DNA of 64,000 nucleotides from Lentisphaeria bacterium (GCA_900768505.1 CAAGED010000031.1:1-64000); one strand, 5' to 3'. Counted from the stretch's first letter, positions 31,381 through 40,983 are shown. The notes: generated from the sequence alone by a model not told the origin. Numbers and translations: made by a program.

Positions 31381-32251
31381 CAAATGAAATCACTCCTAAT
31401 GTATTTAAAATCCAAGCAACATAATAACGGAAAAGCCAAAAAATCAGCACTGCCGCCATAAATGCGCCATAAGGCAACGAACTCTTTAAAGTACCGCGAT
31501 GCCGCAAAATCAACCACACCCCGACCAATGACGCCGCCACCGACGAAATCAGCAATACAAAAAAGGTGCCGATCAAGCCAGTAAGTGCCGCCACCGCCGC
31601 CACAAATTTAATGTCGCCGCCCCCCATAACATCCGCCTGAAGAATTTTCTCTCCCGCCCAGGCAAAAAGCAGTAATATTCCGCCGCCAATGAAGAGCGAC
31701 CCCAGAGAAAAAGCAAAACTAAGCCAATGATTGGCCAAATTCCAACTTCCGGGAAGTAAAAAAGCCGCCAGTACACTCATTATCATCACTGAAATGGTTA
31801 TTTTGTCCGGAATCCGCCGATGTTTCAAATCAATGAAAAAAGTACACACCGCCAAAAACACCCCGATAAACCCCTCCGGCAGCATGACTAATCCGGCATT
31901 GGGGAATTTCAGCGCCTGAACAAACAACCCCAGAAACAACAATCCGCAAACCAATTCAACCCAGAAATATCTGGATGTGTAAGGTTCTTTGCAATTACTG
32001 CATCGGCCGCGCAGCATCAGATAACTGAAAATCGGGATATTTTCATACCATTTGATTTGATAATGGCACTTTACGCAATGGGAGGGAGCGAATATCACCG
32101 ATTCCCCCAGCGGAATCCGCCAAATGCAGACATTCATAAAACTGCCAATGCAGCTGCCCAACAGAAAGACAAAAACTCCGGTCAATATTTTCAGCACCAA
32201 CGGTAATTCATTAAAAATCTGCATCACTCCAACATTCAATTTAACCACCAT
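31364..32251 (-). CDS. pilD: Type IV prepilin peptidase / N-methyltransferase
   Basis: 295 residues, eight hydrophobic segments. The Cys pairs C-x2-C (HCVKCHYQIKW, and RCSNCKEPYTSR) bind zinc in the methylase part. The two aspartates of the aspartyl protease are in FFIDLKHRRIPD and VMGGGDIKFVAA. This cleaves leader peptides of type IV pilins or type II secretion pseudopilins and methylates the new N-terminus in the inner membrane. No pilin gene lies near. The GTG/ATG start overlaps the aroE stop by one base. An internal Met (MQIFNELPL) may be the real start. Confidence 0.95.
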   Translation of the reverse strand: MVVKLNVGVMQIFNELPLVLKILTGVFVFLLGSCIGSFMNVCIWRIPLGESVIFAPSHCVKCHYQIKWYENIPIFSYLMLRGRCSNCKEPYTSRYFWVELVCGLLFLGLFVQALKFPNAGLVMLPEGFIGVFLAVCTFFIDLKHRRIPDKITISVMIMSVLAAFLLPGSWNLANHWLSFAFSLGSLFIGGGILLLFAWAGEKILQADVMGGGDIKFVAAVAALTGLIGTFFVLLISSVAASLVGVWLILRHRGTLKSSLPYGAFMAAVLIFWLFRYYVAWILNTLGVISFDVQLL

Positions 32252-33102
32252 TAATTTCGTGTTTGCCGATCCAACGCCCCGTACAAAGCCTGACGCATCG
32301 CCCCAATTGGAATATCGTCCCGCTTAAGCCAAATTGACAATGCCCGCGCCCCCTGATAAAGCAGCATATCCCGTCCATCGGAGAAGGGAAGATTGTGTGA
32401 TGCAGCATAACGCAAAAATGGGGTTTCGTGATAAATAAAGTCGAAACAAGCCACATTATGCAACCAATTATAATCAATCACCGGCGGGTCAAACGCCTTC
32501 AATCCCAAACTGCTTCCCTGAAAAACCACCTGACAATCCGCCGACCAGCCGCTGATTTTCGCTCCGTCGGAGGTAACAGCGCAATCTGTTTCAACGTCGG
32601 GAAACGCCTGACGCAACACGTCACAAAGTTTTTGAGCATTCGCCAATGTGCGGTTAATCAGCCGGATTTTTTTCGCGCCAAGTTGTGCCAGGTAAGTTGC
32701 CGTCGCCCAAACGGCGCCGCCGCAACCCAAAAACATAAAACTACCTCCATTGATTTCCAACCTGAACGCCGCTTTGACCGCTTCGCTCAAACCGTAACCA
32801 TCGGTGGAATAACCCAGCAGCCGGCCATCTTCAACCATCACGGTATTAACTGAATGTGCCAGCCGAGCCTCAGGCGAAATTTCATCCAGCAACGGCATAA
32901 TCGCCTGCTTAAAGGGCACGGTAATATTAAATCCCCGCAGATTTTTTCTGGCATATTCAACAAATTCGGGCAACTCTTCCAGCTCAATGGCGTGCCGCCC
33001 ATAATGCAATGCGCCGCCGGAGAGTATCTCCAATGCGGCATTCTGCATAACTGGCGACAACGAGTGCTCAATTGGATTGCCGATCACCAGAAAATCATCC
33101 AT
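32251..33102 (-). CDS. aroE: Shikimate dehydrogenase
   Basis: 283 residues. The substrate half shows GNPIEHSLSPVMQNAAL, FNITVPFKQAIMPLLDE and the Asn/Asp of NTVMVEDGRLLGYSTDGYGL. The cofactor half shows GCGGAVWATATYLAQLGAKK and INRTLANA, suggesting NADP through the Arg/Thr after strand two. It reduces 3-dehydroshikimate to shikimate in aromatic amino acid synthesis. It directly abuts the prepilin peptidase gene. Confidence 0.96.
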   Translation of the reverse strand: MDDFLVIGNPIEHSLSPVMQNAALEILSGGALHYGRHAIELEELPEFVEYARKNLRGFNITVPFKQAIMPLLDEISPEARLAHSVNTVMVEDGRLLGYSTDGYGLSEAVKAAFRLEINGGSFMFLGCGGAVWATATYLAQLGAKKIRLINRTLANAQKLCDVLRQAFPDVETDCAVTSDGAKISGWSADCQVVFQGSSLGLKAFDPPVIDYNWLHNVACFDFIYHETPFLRYAASHNLPFSDGRDMLLYQGARALSIWLKRDDIPIGAMRQALYGALDRQTRN

Positions 33103-33138
33103 TTCTTCAACTGCTGCTTTCTTTACGTCAATAATTTA

Positions 33139-33708
33139 TTAGAATAACGAAGTCGGAGACGGATTGAGGAATTTATAATTATCCGCCGCGTATTTCTTGA
33201 TATTTTCAGCAATCACCACATCAAAGGTCCGGTTGATAATCACCCATTCATCCTTTTCATCCGGCACATAAGAGGGAGTTCCAACGCTGTGAAATTCGCC
33301 ATTAATCAGCAGCGCAATTTGTTCATGCTGAAAGCGGGTGGCCATGTTAAGCCAGCGCAATTTGCCGCTGTCGTCCAGACGCAGGGAGATCCGGCATTTA
33401 TTGGGATCGTTCTTATCCGGAATAACCTTGACCTGCTTGATATTTTTTGAGGAAAAAAACTGATTCATGTTAATCCAGATTGTTCCATCGGGTGTTTCAA
33501 TGGGTTTCTCAATCTCCTGTGCCGTCGGGTAGGTCACCACCTGATGAAACGAGAGCACATACTGCGCCTTGTAAAGTTCCGGAGTATTCTCGCTGTTCAG
33601 GGAAAAAACTTCATCCCAATCAATATCTTCAAAGGCTTGGCAACCGGTAAACAACAGCGTCAATCCAGTCAACAGCCCCCAAACACCTCGACTCCACAAT
33701 TTTTTCAT
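33139..33708 (-). CDS. Lipoprotein of unknown function
   Basis: 189 residues from the ATG at 33708, chosen because it gives a lipoprotein signal (MKKLWSRGVWGLLTGLTLLF and lipobox FTGC); a longer frame begins with unlikely residues. Mature part: QAFEDIDWDEV, then a beta-rich domain with YVLSFHQVVTYPTAQEIEKP and repeated WI-N type strands. The last part has a highly polar helix and NPSPTSLF. Anchored to the outer or inner membrane; family not recognised. It sits between aroE and a second lipoprotein gene. Confidence 0.65.
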   Translation of the reverse strand: MKKLWSRGVWGLLTGLTLLFTGCQAFEDIDWDEVFSLNSENTPELYKAQYVLSFHQVVTYPTAQEIEKPIETPDGTIWINMNQFFSSKNIKQVKVIPDKNDPNKCRISLRLDDSGKLRWLNMATRFQHEQIALLINGEFHSVGTPSYVPDEKDEWVIINRTFDVVIAENIKKYAADNYKFLNPSPTSLF

Positions 33709-33748
33709 CAACCACCTCAATTTCAGTCCAAAAATATCACCTGATGGA

Positions 33749-34435
33749 CTATTTTTTTGTTTTGTTGAAATCACGTTCATACTTAATTTGTCCGGCAATC
33801 AGCCCGCCCAATCCGCCAGCAGAGTATTCCGCATCCGCCATATCAGCTTCAAAACCAAACAGCGCCCGCTCATATTCCTGCTGCGCCAATGCGTCAGTAA
33901 TCCGCTCATACGCCTTGACAGCCGGCTCTAAACCGGCGGCGTAGCTGTTTAGCATCATAAACTCCCGAATCCGTCCTAAAACACTGCGTAAATCCTCGCT
34001 CTTCCGCGACCGTGAGGCCAATTCCAATAAATTTGTAATATTTTTTAATTCGGTAATACTCTGCTGCATACTGCGCAGCCGATCATTCTCCGGATATTTG
34101 CGCAAACCGCCCTGGATGAATATCCCTGCCTTGCCCAATTCGCCTTTTTTCAATGCCGCATTGGCCTGCAAAACATAAAAATTCGCCTCTTGAATCCGTT
34201 CCAGCTGAGCCAGGAATGAATTATCGCCAATTGCCACTCCCAGCTTCCGCCCTTGCTCTGAGGACAAAATAAAATCATCCTTATCGAGGCTGTCGAAAAG
34301 CCTAATCAGGAGTTCACCCGCCGCCAGCGGCGGATCGGGTGCTTCGGACTTCTGGTCGCAACCGGCTCCCAAACTTATCAGTGCAATCAGCAAACAATAT
34401 TTTATTGTGGCAAAATATTTCAAAAAAGAATCCAA
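33749..34435 (-). CDS. Lipoprotein with helical repeats
   Basis: 228 residues. The signal peptide and lipobox end in LISLGAGC. The mature protein is alpha-helical with many Ala and Leu (LERIQEANFYVLQANAALKK and GKAGIFIQGGLRKYPENDR), which looks like TPR-type repeats over about residues 40-200. Gly-rich AEYSAGGLGGLIAG is near the end. Function unknown; a scaffolding role in the envelope is possible. It stands just upstream of the other lipoprotein, so the two may act together. Confidence 0.65.
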   Translation of the reverse strand: MDSFLKYFATIKYCLLIALISLGAGCDQKSEAPDPPLAAGELLIRLFDSLDKDDFILSSEQGRKLGVAIGDNSFLAQLERIQEANFYVLQANAALKKGELGKAGIFIQGGLRKYPENDRLRSMQQSITELKNITNLLELASRSRKSEDLRSVLGRIREFMMLNSYAAGLEPAVKAYERITDALAQQEYERALFGFEADMADAEYSAGGLGGLIAGQIKYERDFNKTKK

Positions 34436-34601
34436 TCCGTTTTATTTTTGTCGTCCCATACACCTGGGAAAAAAATTTCTCCACCAAGACACATATATTT
34501 CTAAATATAACACTTTCTTGCCGTTTATCAAGTCATTTCCGAAAAACAAGTTTTTTTTAATTGTGCTCCAGGCCATAAACGCCAAAACATTTTTTACAGA
34601 A

Positions 34602-35321
34602 TTATATCAATTCTGCAAAGATTCGTCCGATTAAAGCGGCCAGCGCCACCTCACTGCGCAAAATCCGCCGCCCCATTGATACAGGCGTTGCTCCCTGCAG
34701 TGTCAGCAGATTAACCTCGTATTCGGTAAACCCGCCCTCCGGTCCTAAAATCAGGCAGACCTTTTCATGCAGATTTATCGGACATGATTGCGTTGCCCCG
34801 GGGTCACCCAGCAATGCCTTTTTGCCAGCGATCAACCCGGGCAGCACATCTTCGGCAAACGCCTTGAAACGGCGGTGAAAGGTGATTTTAGGTGTTCCGG
34901 CCTCTCCGGACTGCTCCAGCGCCAGGTTTACCAATTCGGCTAATTCGTTTTCATTGAGCAACGGCGAATTCCAATATCCCTTTTCCACCTTCCAGGATTC
35001 AATCACATGAATATCCTTCACCCCGCAGCTCACGGCAGTGTAGAGCATTTTCCGCATGGTTTTTGGCCGTTGAAGCGCACAAATCAGCGTCAGCGGCAAC
35101 GGCGGCGGCAAATCGTGAGTTAAATCCAACTGCAAAATCAGATAATCACTCCCCAAATCCGTCACCACCGCCTCGCCTGACCGCAGATTGCAGACTGAAA
35201 CTTTGCATCGGTCGCCTACTCCGACTTTCAACACCTTTTGCAGGTGAATCAACCTCCGCCCCTCCAGGCGCACCAGATTGTCACCTACAAAATCCCTCTG
35301 ATCAATCACCACTGCGTTCAT
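34602..35321 (-). CDS. rsmE: 16S rRNA (uracil(1498)-N3)-methyltransferase
   Basis: 239 residues, SPOUT fold. The N-terminal PUA-like part has HLQKVLKVGVGDRCKVSV. The knot with the SAM site has LILGPEGGFTEYEVNLLT and SMGRRILRSEVALAAL, both canonical for RsmE. It methylates U1498 of 16S rRNA. It is 12 bases upstream of the mutarotase gene on the same strand. Confidence 0.95.
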   Translation of the reverse strand: MNAVVIDQRDFVGDNLVRLEGRRLIHLQKVLKVGVGDRCKVSVCNLRSGEAVVTDLGSDYLILQLDLTHDLPPPLPLTLICALQRPKTMRKMLYTAVSCGVKDIHVIESWKVEKGYWNSPLLNENELAELVNLALEQSGEAGTPKITFHRRFKAFAEDVLPGLIAGKKALLGDPGATQSCPINLHEKVCLILGPEGGFTEYEVNLLTLQGATPVSMGRRILRSEVALAALIGRIFAELI

Positions 35322-35333
35322 GATTTGTATTAC

Positions 35334-36236
35334 TTACTTACTGCATTTTTCCACGGAAATTATCGTCTGCAGCGTGTGACGCTGCCCGGGCTTGACCATC
35401 CGGAAATCATTAAGCGCGTTGGCGCTTTCGATGCAGACAAAATTGTCAAAACTGCTCAAATCAGCCATCTTGCCGGCCTTGGCACTGCCGGGATTCCAGA
35501 TCACCGTGGAGCGACTGCCGAATTTTGCCACCTTGACCACCCGTCCCAAATCCCGATCCTCCAAAAAACAATTCCGATCCGACGAATAGATGGAATCAAC
35601 CTCTCCGGTAATCCGGATCTGCTCCCGCTCCTCCTGCGCCCATTCGCCCCGGGTTGAATCAAAATATTTACTGCCCGTGAGTCCGGAAATCCCAATGTTT
35701 TTAACATTTCCCACCCTGAAGTAGGTGTGCAGCGCGCCGGAATATTTCACCGCAAAATCGTTGAGATTATTGGCCTCCAACGCCGCAATCAGCTCCGGGC
35801 CGACTACAAAACGCATCCGGCAATAAAACTTTCCAACCGGATTGGCCACGGTAACGTCATTGTCAGTCAACTCCAGAATCAGCTCGCTGCTGCCGTTGTC
35901 CAACGCGTAAAACTCTGCCACGCGCCAGAAACTGACCCGGGCAAAGCCATGAGCCGGCAAATCGGCGCAATCCGTGTTTTTGCCGAACCAGGGCCAGCAG
36001 ACCGGAATACCGCCGCGGATGGCCTTACCCGGCACAAACTGAGCACTTGTACTCATAAACAAAACTTCAGCGTCACCCGCCGGAACATACGAAAGGATAT
36101 GTGCGCCGTAGAGGGAAATTTTTGCAGTGGCAAATTTATTGCTGATCCGCACACAAGGCAGGGTGTTTTCACAATAAAATTCAATGCCGTCATTATGGGC
36201 AAACTTCTGCTTCAACTTCTCGAGTATCTCATCCAT
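35334..36236 (-). CDS. D-hexose-6-phosphate mutarotase
   Basis: 300 residues from the ATG at 36236 (MDEILEKLKQKFAH). The YeaD/aldose-1-epimerase fold is shown by AKISLYGAHILSYVPAG, the block RGGIPVCWPWFG, LPAHGFARVSFW (with the catalytic His) and ALHTYFRVGNVKNI with Glu/His near. The C-terminal part shows STVIWNPGSAKAGKMADLSS and FVCIESANALN. It equilibrates alpha and beta glucose 6-phosphate. Cotranscription with rsmE is likely. Confidence 0.93.
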   Translation of the reverse strand: MDEILEKLKQKFAHNDGIEFYCENTLPCVRISNKFATAKISLYGAHILSYVPAGDAEVLFMSTSAQFVPGKAIRGGIPVCWPWFGKNTDCADLPAHGFARVSFWRVAEFYALDNGSSELILELTDNDVTVANPVGKFYCRMRFVVGPELIAALEANNLNDFAVKYSGALHTYFRVGNVKNIGISGLTGSKYFDSTRGEWAQEEREQIRITGEVDSIYSSDRNCFLEDRDLGRVVKVAKFGSRSTVIWNPGSAKAGKMADLSSFDNFVCIESANALNDFRMVKPGQRHTLQTIISVEKCSK

Positions 36237-36261
36237 AAATAAAACCTTAAATTTATAACTT

Positions 36262-36552
36262 TTATATTCCAATATCCGACAGCATAATACAAATACGATT
36301 TATCGTCTGGGTAACCAACGGATATTTCACCTCAAACTCGCCAATCAATTCACTGCCGCGCACCGAACGCACGCCGTTATCAGCCATGGCCGCCGCCAGA
36401 CTCTGTGCCGCCCGGCCGTCGATTTTCTCCACATCCTGAATATTGTTCTGCAACTCGTCCAGCATGTTGAGCAACTCTTTTTTCTGGCTTAGCGTCAACT
36501 TTTCGTTGTTGTTAATTCGCTCCTGAATCTTTTTAAAACTCTTTTCAATCAT
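36262..36552 (-). CDS. Small coiled-coil protein, DUF4404-like
   Basis: 96 residues. The first half is a Lys/Glu-rich coiled coil (KKIQERINNNEKLTLSQKKE, then LLNMLDELQNNIQDVE), the second half has a short helical domain ending KYPLVTQTINRICIMLSDIG. The arrangement recalls DUF4404 proteins (a predicted two-part helical fold, unknown function). No membrane segments. It lies in a run of unrelated minus-strand genes. Confidence 0.6.
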   Translation of the reverse strand: MIEKSFKKIQERINNNEKLTLSQKKELLNMLDELQNNIQDVEKIDGRAAQSLAAAMADNGVRSVRGSELIGEFEVKYPLVTQTINRICIMLSDIGI

Positions 36553-36662
36553 AACTACTCCTCCATTTGATCAGTTGAAATTCATAATCCACGATTCAGA
36601 GTCCGCATTGCAGCGTTTTTTTTCCAGATACAATGCCAAATCAGCCACTCACTGCGTATTTT

Positions 36663-37655
36663 TTACTCCGCTTTCGGTTCCCGCAGCATCAACTCCCGAA
36701 GCGTATCCCGGGGATCTTTTTCGTCATAAAGAATTTCGTACATCTGGTTGATGATCGGAGTATCCACGTTCAGCTTACGCGCCAGCAGGAAAGCGCTCTT
36801 GGTGGTTGCCACTCCCTCCGCCACCACCATACCCATGGCGGCAAGAATTTCGGAGAGCTTTTTGCCCCGTCCCAGCTCCTCGCCCACATGCCGGTTGCGG
36901 CTGTGCCCGCTGCAGCAGGTGACAATCAGATCCCCAACTCCGCTTAAACCGCTGAATGTTGCCGCATTCCCGCCCAGTGCCTCCCCCAAACGGGACATTT
37001 CAGCAATGGCACGGGTCATCATGGCCGCCTTGGGATTATCCCCCAACTGCATGCCGTCGATAATTCCGGCGGCGATGGCCATAATATTTTTCAATGCGCC
37101 GCCGAGTTCCACCCCCAGTACGTCACTGCCGGTGTAGACCCGAAAATATTCGTTGCAGAAGAGCTGCTGCACCGTCTTGCAGGCCTCCGGGTCAGCAGAA
37201 GCAGCCACCACGGCAGTGGGAACGCGCCGGGATACCTCCTCGGCGTGACTGGGACCGGACATAACCACATAACGGCTTTGACCGATAACTTGAGTGCACA
37301 TTTCACTCAGACGCATCAGGGTATTGTTTTCGATACCCTTGGCCACATCCAGAATAATCATTTCATCCGGTTTGAAAAAGGGTTTGAATTTCTCCACTAC
37401 CGATCTGGCGAACTGGGTTGGAGTGGCCAGCAAAATCAACTCCGAACCGGCAACGGCCAATTCCATATCACTTTCAAATTTTACACTCTCCGGATATACC
37501 ACTCCCGGCAAAAAACGGCTATTAACCCGGCTATTCTTAAGTTGTTCAATATAATCGGCGAACGGCCCCCAAACCACCACCTCGTGACCATTGCCGGCCA
37601 ACACCATCGCCAGGGCACTGCCCCAGGCGCCGTCGCTCAAAACTGTACATTTCAT
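36663..37655 (-). CDS. gpsA: NAD(P)-dependent glycerol-3-phosphate dehydrogenase
   Basis: 330 residues. GpsA hallmarks: the cofactor loop VLSDGAWGSALAMVLAGNGH, LLATPTQFAR, KGIENNTLMRLSEM, MSGPSHAEEVSRRVPTAVV, then GGALKNIMAIAAGIIDGM with the catalytic Lys, and GVGDLIVTCCSGHSRNR. The usual GxGxWG loop begins SDG here, so its first Gly is replaced. It makes glycerol-3-phosphate for phospholipid synthesis. Next on the same strand is plsY, the acyltransferase that uses its product, so the pairing is metabolic. Confidence 0.96.
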   Translation of the reverse strand: MKCTVLSDGAWGSALAMVLAGNGHEVVVWGPFADYIEQLKNSRVNSRFLPGVVYPESVKFESDMELAVAGSELILLATPTQFARSVVEKFKPFFKPDEMIILDVAKGIENNTLMRLSEMCTQVIGQSRYVVMSGPSHAEEVSRRVPTAVVAASADPEACKTVQQLFCNEYFRVYTGSDVLGVELGGALKNIMAIAAGIIDGMQLGDNPKAAMMTRAIAEMSRLGEALGGNAATFSGLSGVGDLIVTCCSGHSRNRHVGEELGRGKKLSEILAAMGMVVAEGVATTKSAFLLARKLNVDTPIINQMYEILYDEKDPRDTLRELMLREPKAE

Positions 37656-37701
37656 AAATCAGCCTCTGCATTTATTTTAAATGGCGCAAATATACGCCGT
37701 G

Positions 37702-38337
37702 TTATTTGTTCTTTTTCTCGAAACGGTTTTCACTGCCATTCAGAAGGCGGCGAATATTCTGATGATGTTTGATAATGGTTAGCGTTCCGGCGAAGTAGAG
37801 AAAAAATATCACCGGCGCACTGAGGCGATTCCACCCCAGAGCATTGTAAATTGATCCGGCAACCGGCAACACCGCCGCCGCCACAATGCTCCCCAGAGAA
37901 ACATATCTGCTGAACTTGAACACCACCACCCACACCGCCAGACCGGTTATGCATGCCAGCGGAGCCAGCGCCAGAATTCCGCCGGCGCTGGTGGCGACTC
38001 CCTTGCCGCCCTTGAACTTCAGATAAATCGAAAACATATGTCCAAGAATCACCGCCAAAGCCGTGACAATCGTTAAATACTCACTCCATGGCGAAGTTAA
38101 TCTTCCGCCGATCAAACCGGCAAAAAAAACCGGCAAATATCCCTTTAGCAAGTCAAGAAAAAAACAAATTTTACCGGGAACTTTACCAATGACCCGGGTG
38201 ACGTTGGTGGCGCCTATATTGCAGCTGCCCAGCGTTCGAATATCCTTGCCGTAGAACTTGCCAATCAGAAAACCGAATGGAATTGAACCGGCCAGATAGG
38301 CCGCCAAAACAATTCCACCAAAAATCAATGCATCCAA
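37702..38337 (-). CDS. plsY: Glycerol-3-phosphate acyltransferase PlsY
   Basis: 211 residues, five to seven membrane segments. PlsY motifs: motif 1 LAGSIPFGFLIGK, motif 2 LGSCNIGATNVTRVIGK with the catalytic Ser-Asn-Gly cluster (slightly altered, SCNIGATN), motif 3 LGHMFSIYLKFKGGKGVATS. PlsY transfers the acyl group from acyl phosphate to glycerol-3-phosphate at the inner membrane. It is 46 bases upstream of gpsA. The 5' neighbour is divergent. Confidence 0.96.
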   Translation of the reverse strand: MDALIFGGIVLAAYLAGSIPFGFLIGKFYGKDIRTLGSCNIGATNVTRVIGKVPGKICFFLDLLKGYLPVFFAGLIGGRLTSPWSEYLTIVTALAVILGHMFSIYLKFKGGKGVATSAGGILALAPLACITGLAVWVVVFKFSRYVSLGSIVAAAVLPVAGSIYNALGWNRLSAPVIFFLYFAGTLTIIKHHQNIRRLLNGSENRFEKKNK

Positions 38338-38564
38338 ATCAACCCCCGATGTTAAAAATTTCCGCTTCCGAAGCCCACAATTTGTGGAATATTACCCGAA
38401 ATGCGGTTGATATTGCCCGAAAACGGATTATTTTTCTTATCAGACAATGTCAAAAATAATTACCGGATATTTCAAGTTAATTTCACTTAAATTATCTCTT
38501 CAATATGAATATTGCCCGTTTGGTTTTTTTTTCAACCTCCGGAGCAAAAAAATCAGGATGTTTT

Positions 38565-39680
38565 ATGAAAAAAATTAAATTATTGGTCGGTTCAGGCGCT
38601 AAAAACGCCGATTTACGCTACGCCTCCGGCTTCAACGCGCCGGACTCTTTCATCTGCTACCTCGATGGCGACGAGACCGGAATCATCGTTTCGGTGCTGG
38701 AATACGCCAGAGCCCAAAAGGAGGCGAAAGCGGGAGTGAATGTCTACCTGCTTAACGACTATCTCCCGGATCGACCGCTCAGCACCACCGAAGTAATCAA
38801 AAAAATCGCCGCCCTGCACCAGGCCGACACCTTTGTCGTGCCGGACGATTTTCCCCTCTGGCTGGCGGACCGGCTACGGCTAACCGGCCTTGAGGTGGAA
38901 GTTCAAGGAGGTTGTTTCTTCCCTGAACGGGCAATCAAGACCGCAACGGAAATTGATTTAATCCGGGCCGCCAACGCCGCCGCCTGCGCCGGCTGCCGCC
39001 GGGCCTTCGAAGTAATTGGCGCCAGCGGGGTGGACGACAAGGGTAATTTGATTTTTGAGGGTGAATTTCTTACCAGTGAACGGCTGCGCTCCGAAATTGA
39101 CGTCACCATGATGCGACACAACGCCTTCTCCGACGGCACCACCATCACCTCTTCAGGATTGCAGAGTGCCGAACCTCACAACATCGGCAGCGGGATTATT
39201 CAGGCGCACACGCCGATTGTTATGGATATTTTTCCCCGCCACCAGAACGGCTATTGGGGAGACTTAACCCGCACCGTAGTGAAAGGCAAGGCGCCGGATG
39301 TGGTGAAACGGGCATTTGCCGCGGTAAAAGAGGCACGGGACTGCTCCAAGGATTTGGTGCGCGTGGGGGCAATTCCGGCGGATTTGGATGCCAACGCCCG
39401 GGCAGTGCTGGAGCGGCACGGTTTCAAGAGCGGCAGCGAAAACGGCAAACATTACGGCTTCATTCACTCCCTTGGTCACGGTGTCGGCTTGGATATTCAT
39501 GAGAATCCGCGTATTTCGGTCAACAACCATAACCCGTTACAAGGTAGTGAGGTTATTACCATAGAACCGGGAGTATATTATCCGGAGTGGGGCGGCATCC
39601 GACTGGAGGATTTGGTGATAGTTCGTCCCGACGGGTGTGAAACGCTCACCGATCTGCCGACCGAACTGGAAATTCAGTAG
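38565..39680 (+). CDS. M24-family Xaa-Pro aminopeptidase-like metallopeptidase
   Basis: 371 residues from the ATG at 38565 (MKKIKLLVGSGAKN). The creatinase-type N-terminal domain covers about 1-130. The pita-bread catalytic domain has the five metal ligands: Asp in VMDIFPRHQNGYWGDLTRTV (two Asp), His in HSLGHGVGLDIHENPRIS, Glu in ITIEPGVYY and Glu in GGIRLEDLVIV. Xaa-Pro dipeptidase or aminopeptidase activity is likely; exact specificity is open. It is single-gene, preceding a dehydrogenase. Confidence 0.9.
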   Translation: MKKIKLLVGSGAKNADLRYASGFNAPDSFICYLDGDETGIIVSVLEYARAQKEAKAGVNVYLLNDYLPDRPLSTTEVIKKIAALHQADTFVVPDDFPLWLADRLRLTGLEVEVQGGCFFPERAIKTATEIDLIRAANAAACAGCRRAFEVIGASGVDDKGNLIFEGEFLTSERLRSEIDVTMMRHNAFSDGTTITSSGLQSAEPHNIGSGIIQAHTPIVMDIFPRHQNGYWGDLTRTVVKGKAPDVVKRAFAAVKEARDCSKDLVRVGAIPADLDANARAVLERHGFKSGSENGKHYGFIHSLGHGVGLDIHENPRISVNNHNPLQGSEVITIEPGVYYPEWGGIRLEDLVIVRPDGCETLTDLPTELEIQ

Positions 39681-39763
39681 TTTAGCCTTGGACTACCTCC
39701 CGCCCGAAAAAAAACAGGGCAGAAAAATCGCAGTTCAAGGGTAATATTTATCGCCTTGGCCGA

Positions 39764-39791
39764 TTGAAAATATTGATTTATGCGTTACATT
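39764..39791 (+). promoter_or_regulatory. Probable promoter of the dehydrogenase gene
   Basis: TTGAAA (39764-39769) and TACATT (39786-39791) at 16-bp spacing, ending 65 bases ahead of an ATG with AAGGATAA. Confidence 0.45.
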
Positions 39792-39856
39792 AAAGAGTTG
39801 AACTGTTGTAAAAAACAATTGTAAATCGTTAAAATTCAAATCAAGGATAAAGTAAA

Positions 39857-40966
39857 ATGGCTAAGAAATACAAGATCGCCGTTATCCCCGGCGACGGTAC
39901 CGGCCCGGAAGTGGTTGCCGAGGGCTTGAAAGTTTTGAACGCGGCGGCAGCCAAATTCGGTTTCGAAACTGAGCACACCATGTTTGACTGGGGCGGCGAG
40001 CGTTATTTGGCTACCGGCAACGTATTGCCAGATGATGCGGCCGCCACACTGAAAAAATTTGACGCCGTATATCTGGGCGCCATCGGCAACCCCAAGGTAA
40101 AACCGGGCATTCTGGAAAAGGGCATTTTGCTCAAACTGCGTTTTGACCTTGACCAGTACATCAACCTGCGTCCGGTAAAACTCTACCCGGGCGTTGAAAC
40201 CCCGCTGGCCAACAAGGGGCCGGAGGAGATTGATTACGTTGTAGTTCGCGAAAACACCGGCGGCATCTACACCGGTATCGGCGGCACTTCACAGCCCGGC
40301 ACCAAAAATGAAGTTGCCATCCAGTCCATGGTTTACAACTACATGCAGGTCGAGCGCTGCATCCGTTTTGCGTTTGAAGAGGCTCGCCGCCGTCACACCA
40401 AAGAGAATCCATGGCGCGGACTCACCGACGAAGAGAAGGCTTCCGGCAAAATCGGTCAAGTCACTCTTTGCGGCAAGACCAACGTTCTCACCTACGTTTT
40501 CGGACTCTGGGAGCGGGTATTTTATGAAGTGGCCAAGGATTATCCGAACATCAAGACCGCCTACTGCCACGTTGACGCCACCTGCATGTGGATGGTGAAG
40601 AACCCGGAGTGGTTCGACGTCATTGTAACATGTAATATTTTCGGCGACATCATCACCGACCTTGGCGCCATGACTCAGGGCGGCATGGGCATCGCCGCCG
40701 GCGGCAACATCAACCCGGAGGGGGTCAGCATGTTTGAACCCATCGGCGGATCGGCTCCGAAGTACACCGGCTTGAACGTCATCAATCCGTTGGCCGCCAT
40801 CGGCGCAGTAGCCATGATGCTCAACTTTTTGGGTGAGAAGGCCGCCGGACAAGCCATCGAAAAGAGTATTGCCTTCGTTACCGGCAACAAGCTCAAATCC
40901 ATGAGCGCCGGCAAGATGGGGTACTCCACCACTGAAGTTGGTCAACTGGTAATTGACAATCTTTAA
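39857..40966 (+). CDS. Isocitrate/isopropylmalate dehydrogenase family, probably 3-isopropylmalate type
   Basis: 369 residues. The fold begins VIPGDGTGPEVVAEGLKVL. The segment LRFDLDQYINLRPVKLYPGV carries the substrate arginines, and YVVVRENTGGIYTGIGG, VTLCGKTNVLTYVFGLWERV and the Asp metal ligands (NIFGDIITDLGAMTQGGMG) follow. The C-terminal half has EPIGGSAPKYTGLNVINPLA. Length and the RENTGGIY loop fit LeuB or the tartrate/isopropylmalate subgroup better than long isocitrate dehydrogenases. No other leucine gene is nearby, so I leave the symbol empty. Strong codon bias and a good ribosome binding site suggest high expression. Confidence 0.88.
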   Translation: MAKKYKIAVIPGDGTGPEVVAEGLKVLNAAAAKFGFETEHTMFDWGGERYLATGNVLPDDAAATLKKFDAVYLGAIGNPKVKPGILEKGILLKLRFDLDQYINLRPVKLYPGVETPLANKGPEEIDYVVVRENTGGIYTGIGGTSQPGTKNEVAIQSMVYNYMQVERCIRFAFEEARRRHTKENPWRGLTDEEKASGKIGQVTLCGKTNVLTYVFGLWERVFYEVAKDYPNIKTAYCHVDATCMWMVKNPEWFDVIVTCNIFGDIITDLGAMTQGGMGIAAGGNINPEGVSMFEPIGGSAPKYTGLNVINPLAAIGAVAMMLNFLGEKAAGQAIEKSIAFVTGNKLKSMSAGKMGYSTTEVGQLVIDNL

Positions 40967-40983
40967 TTGTCAGAAAAACAAAG

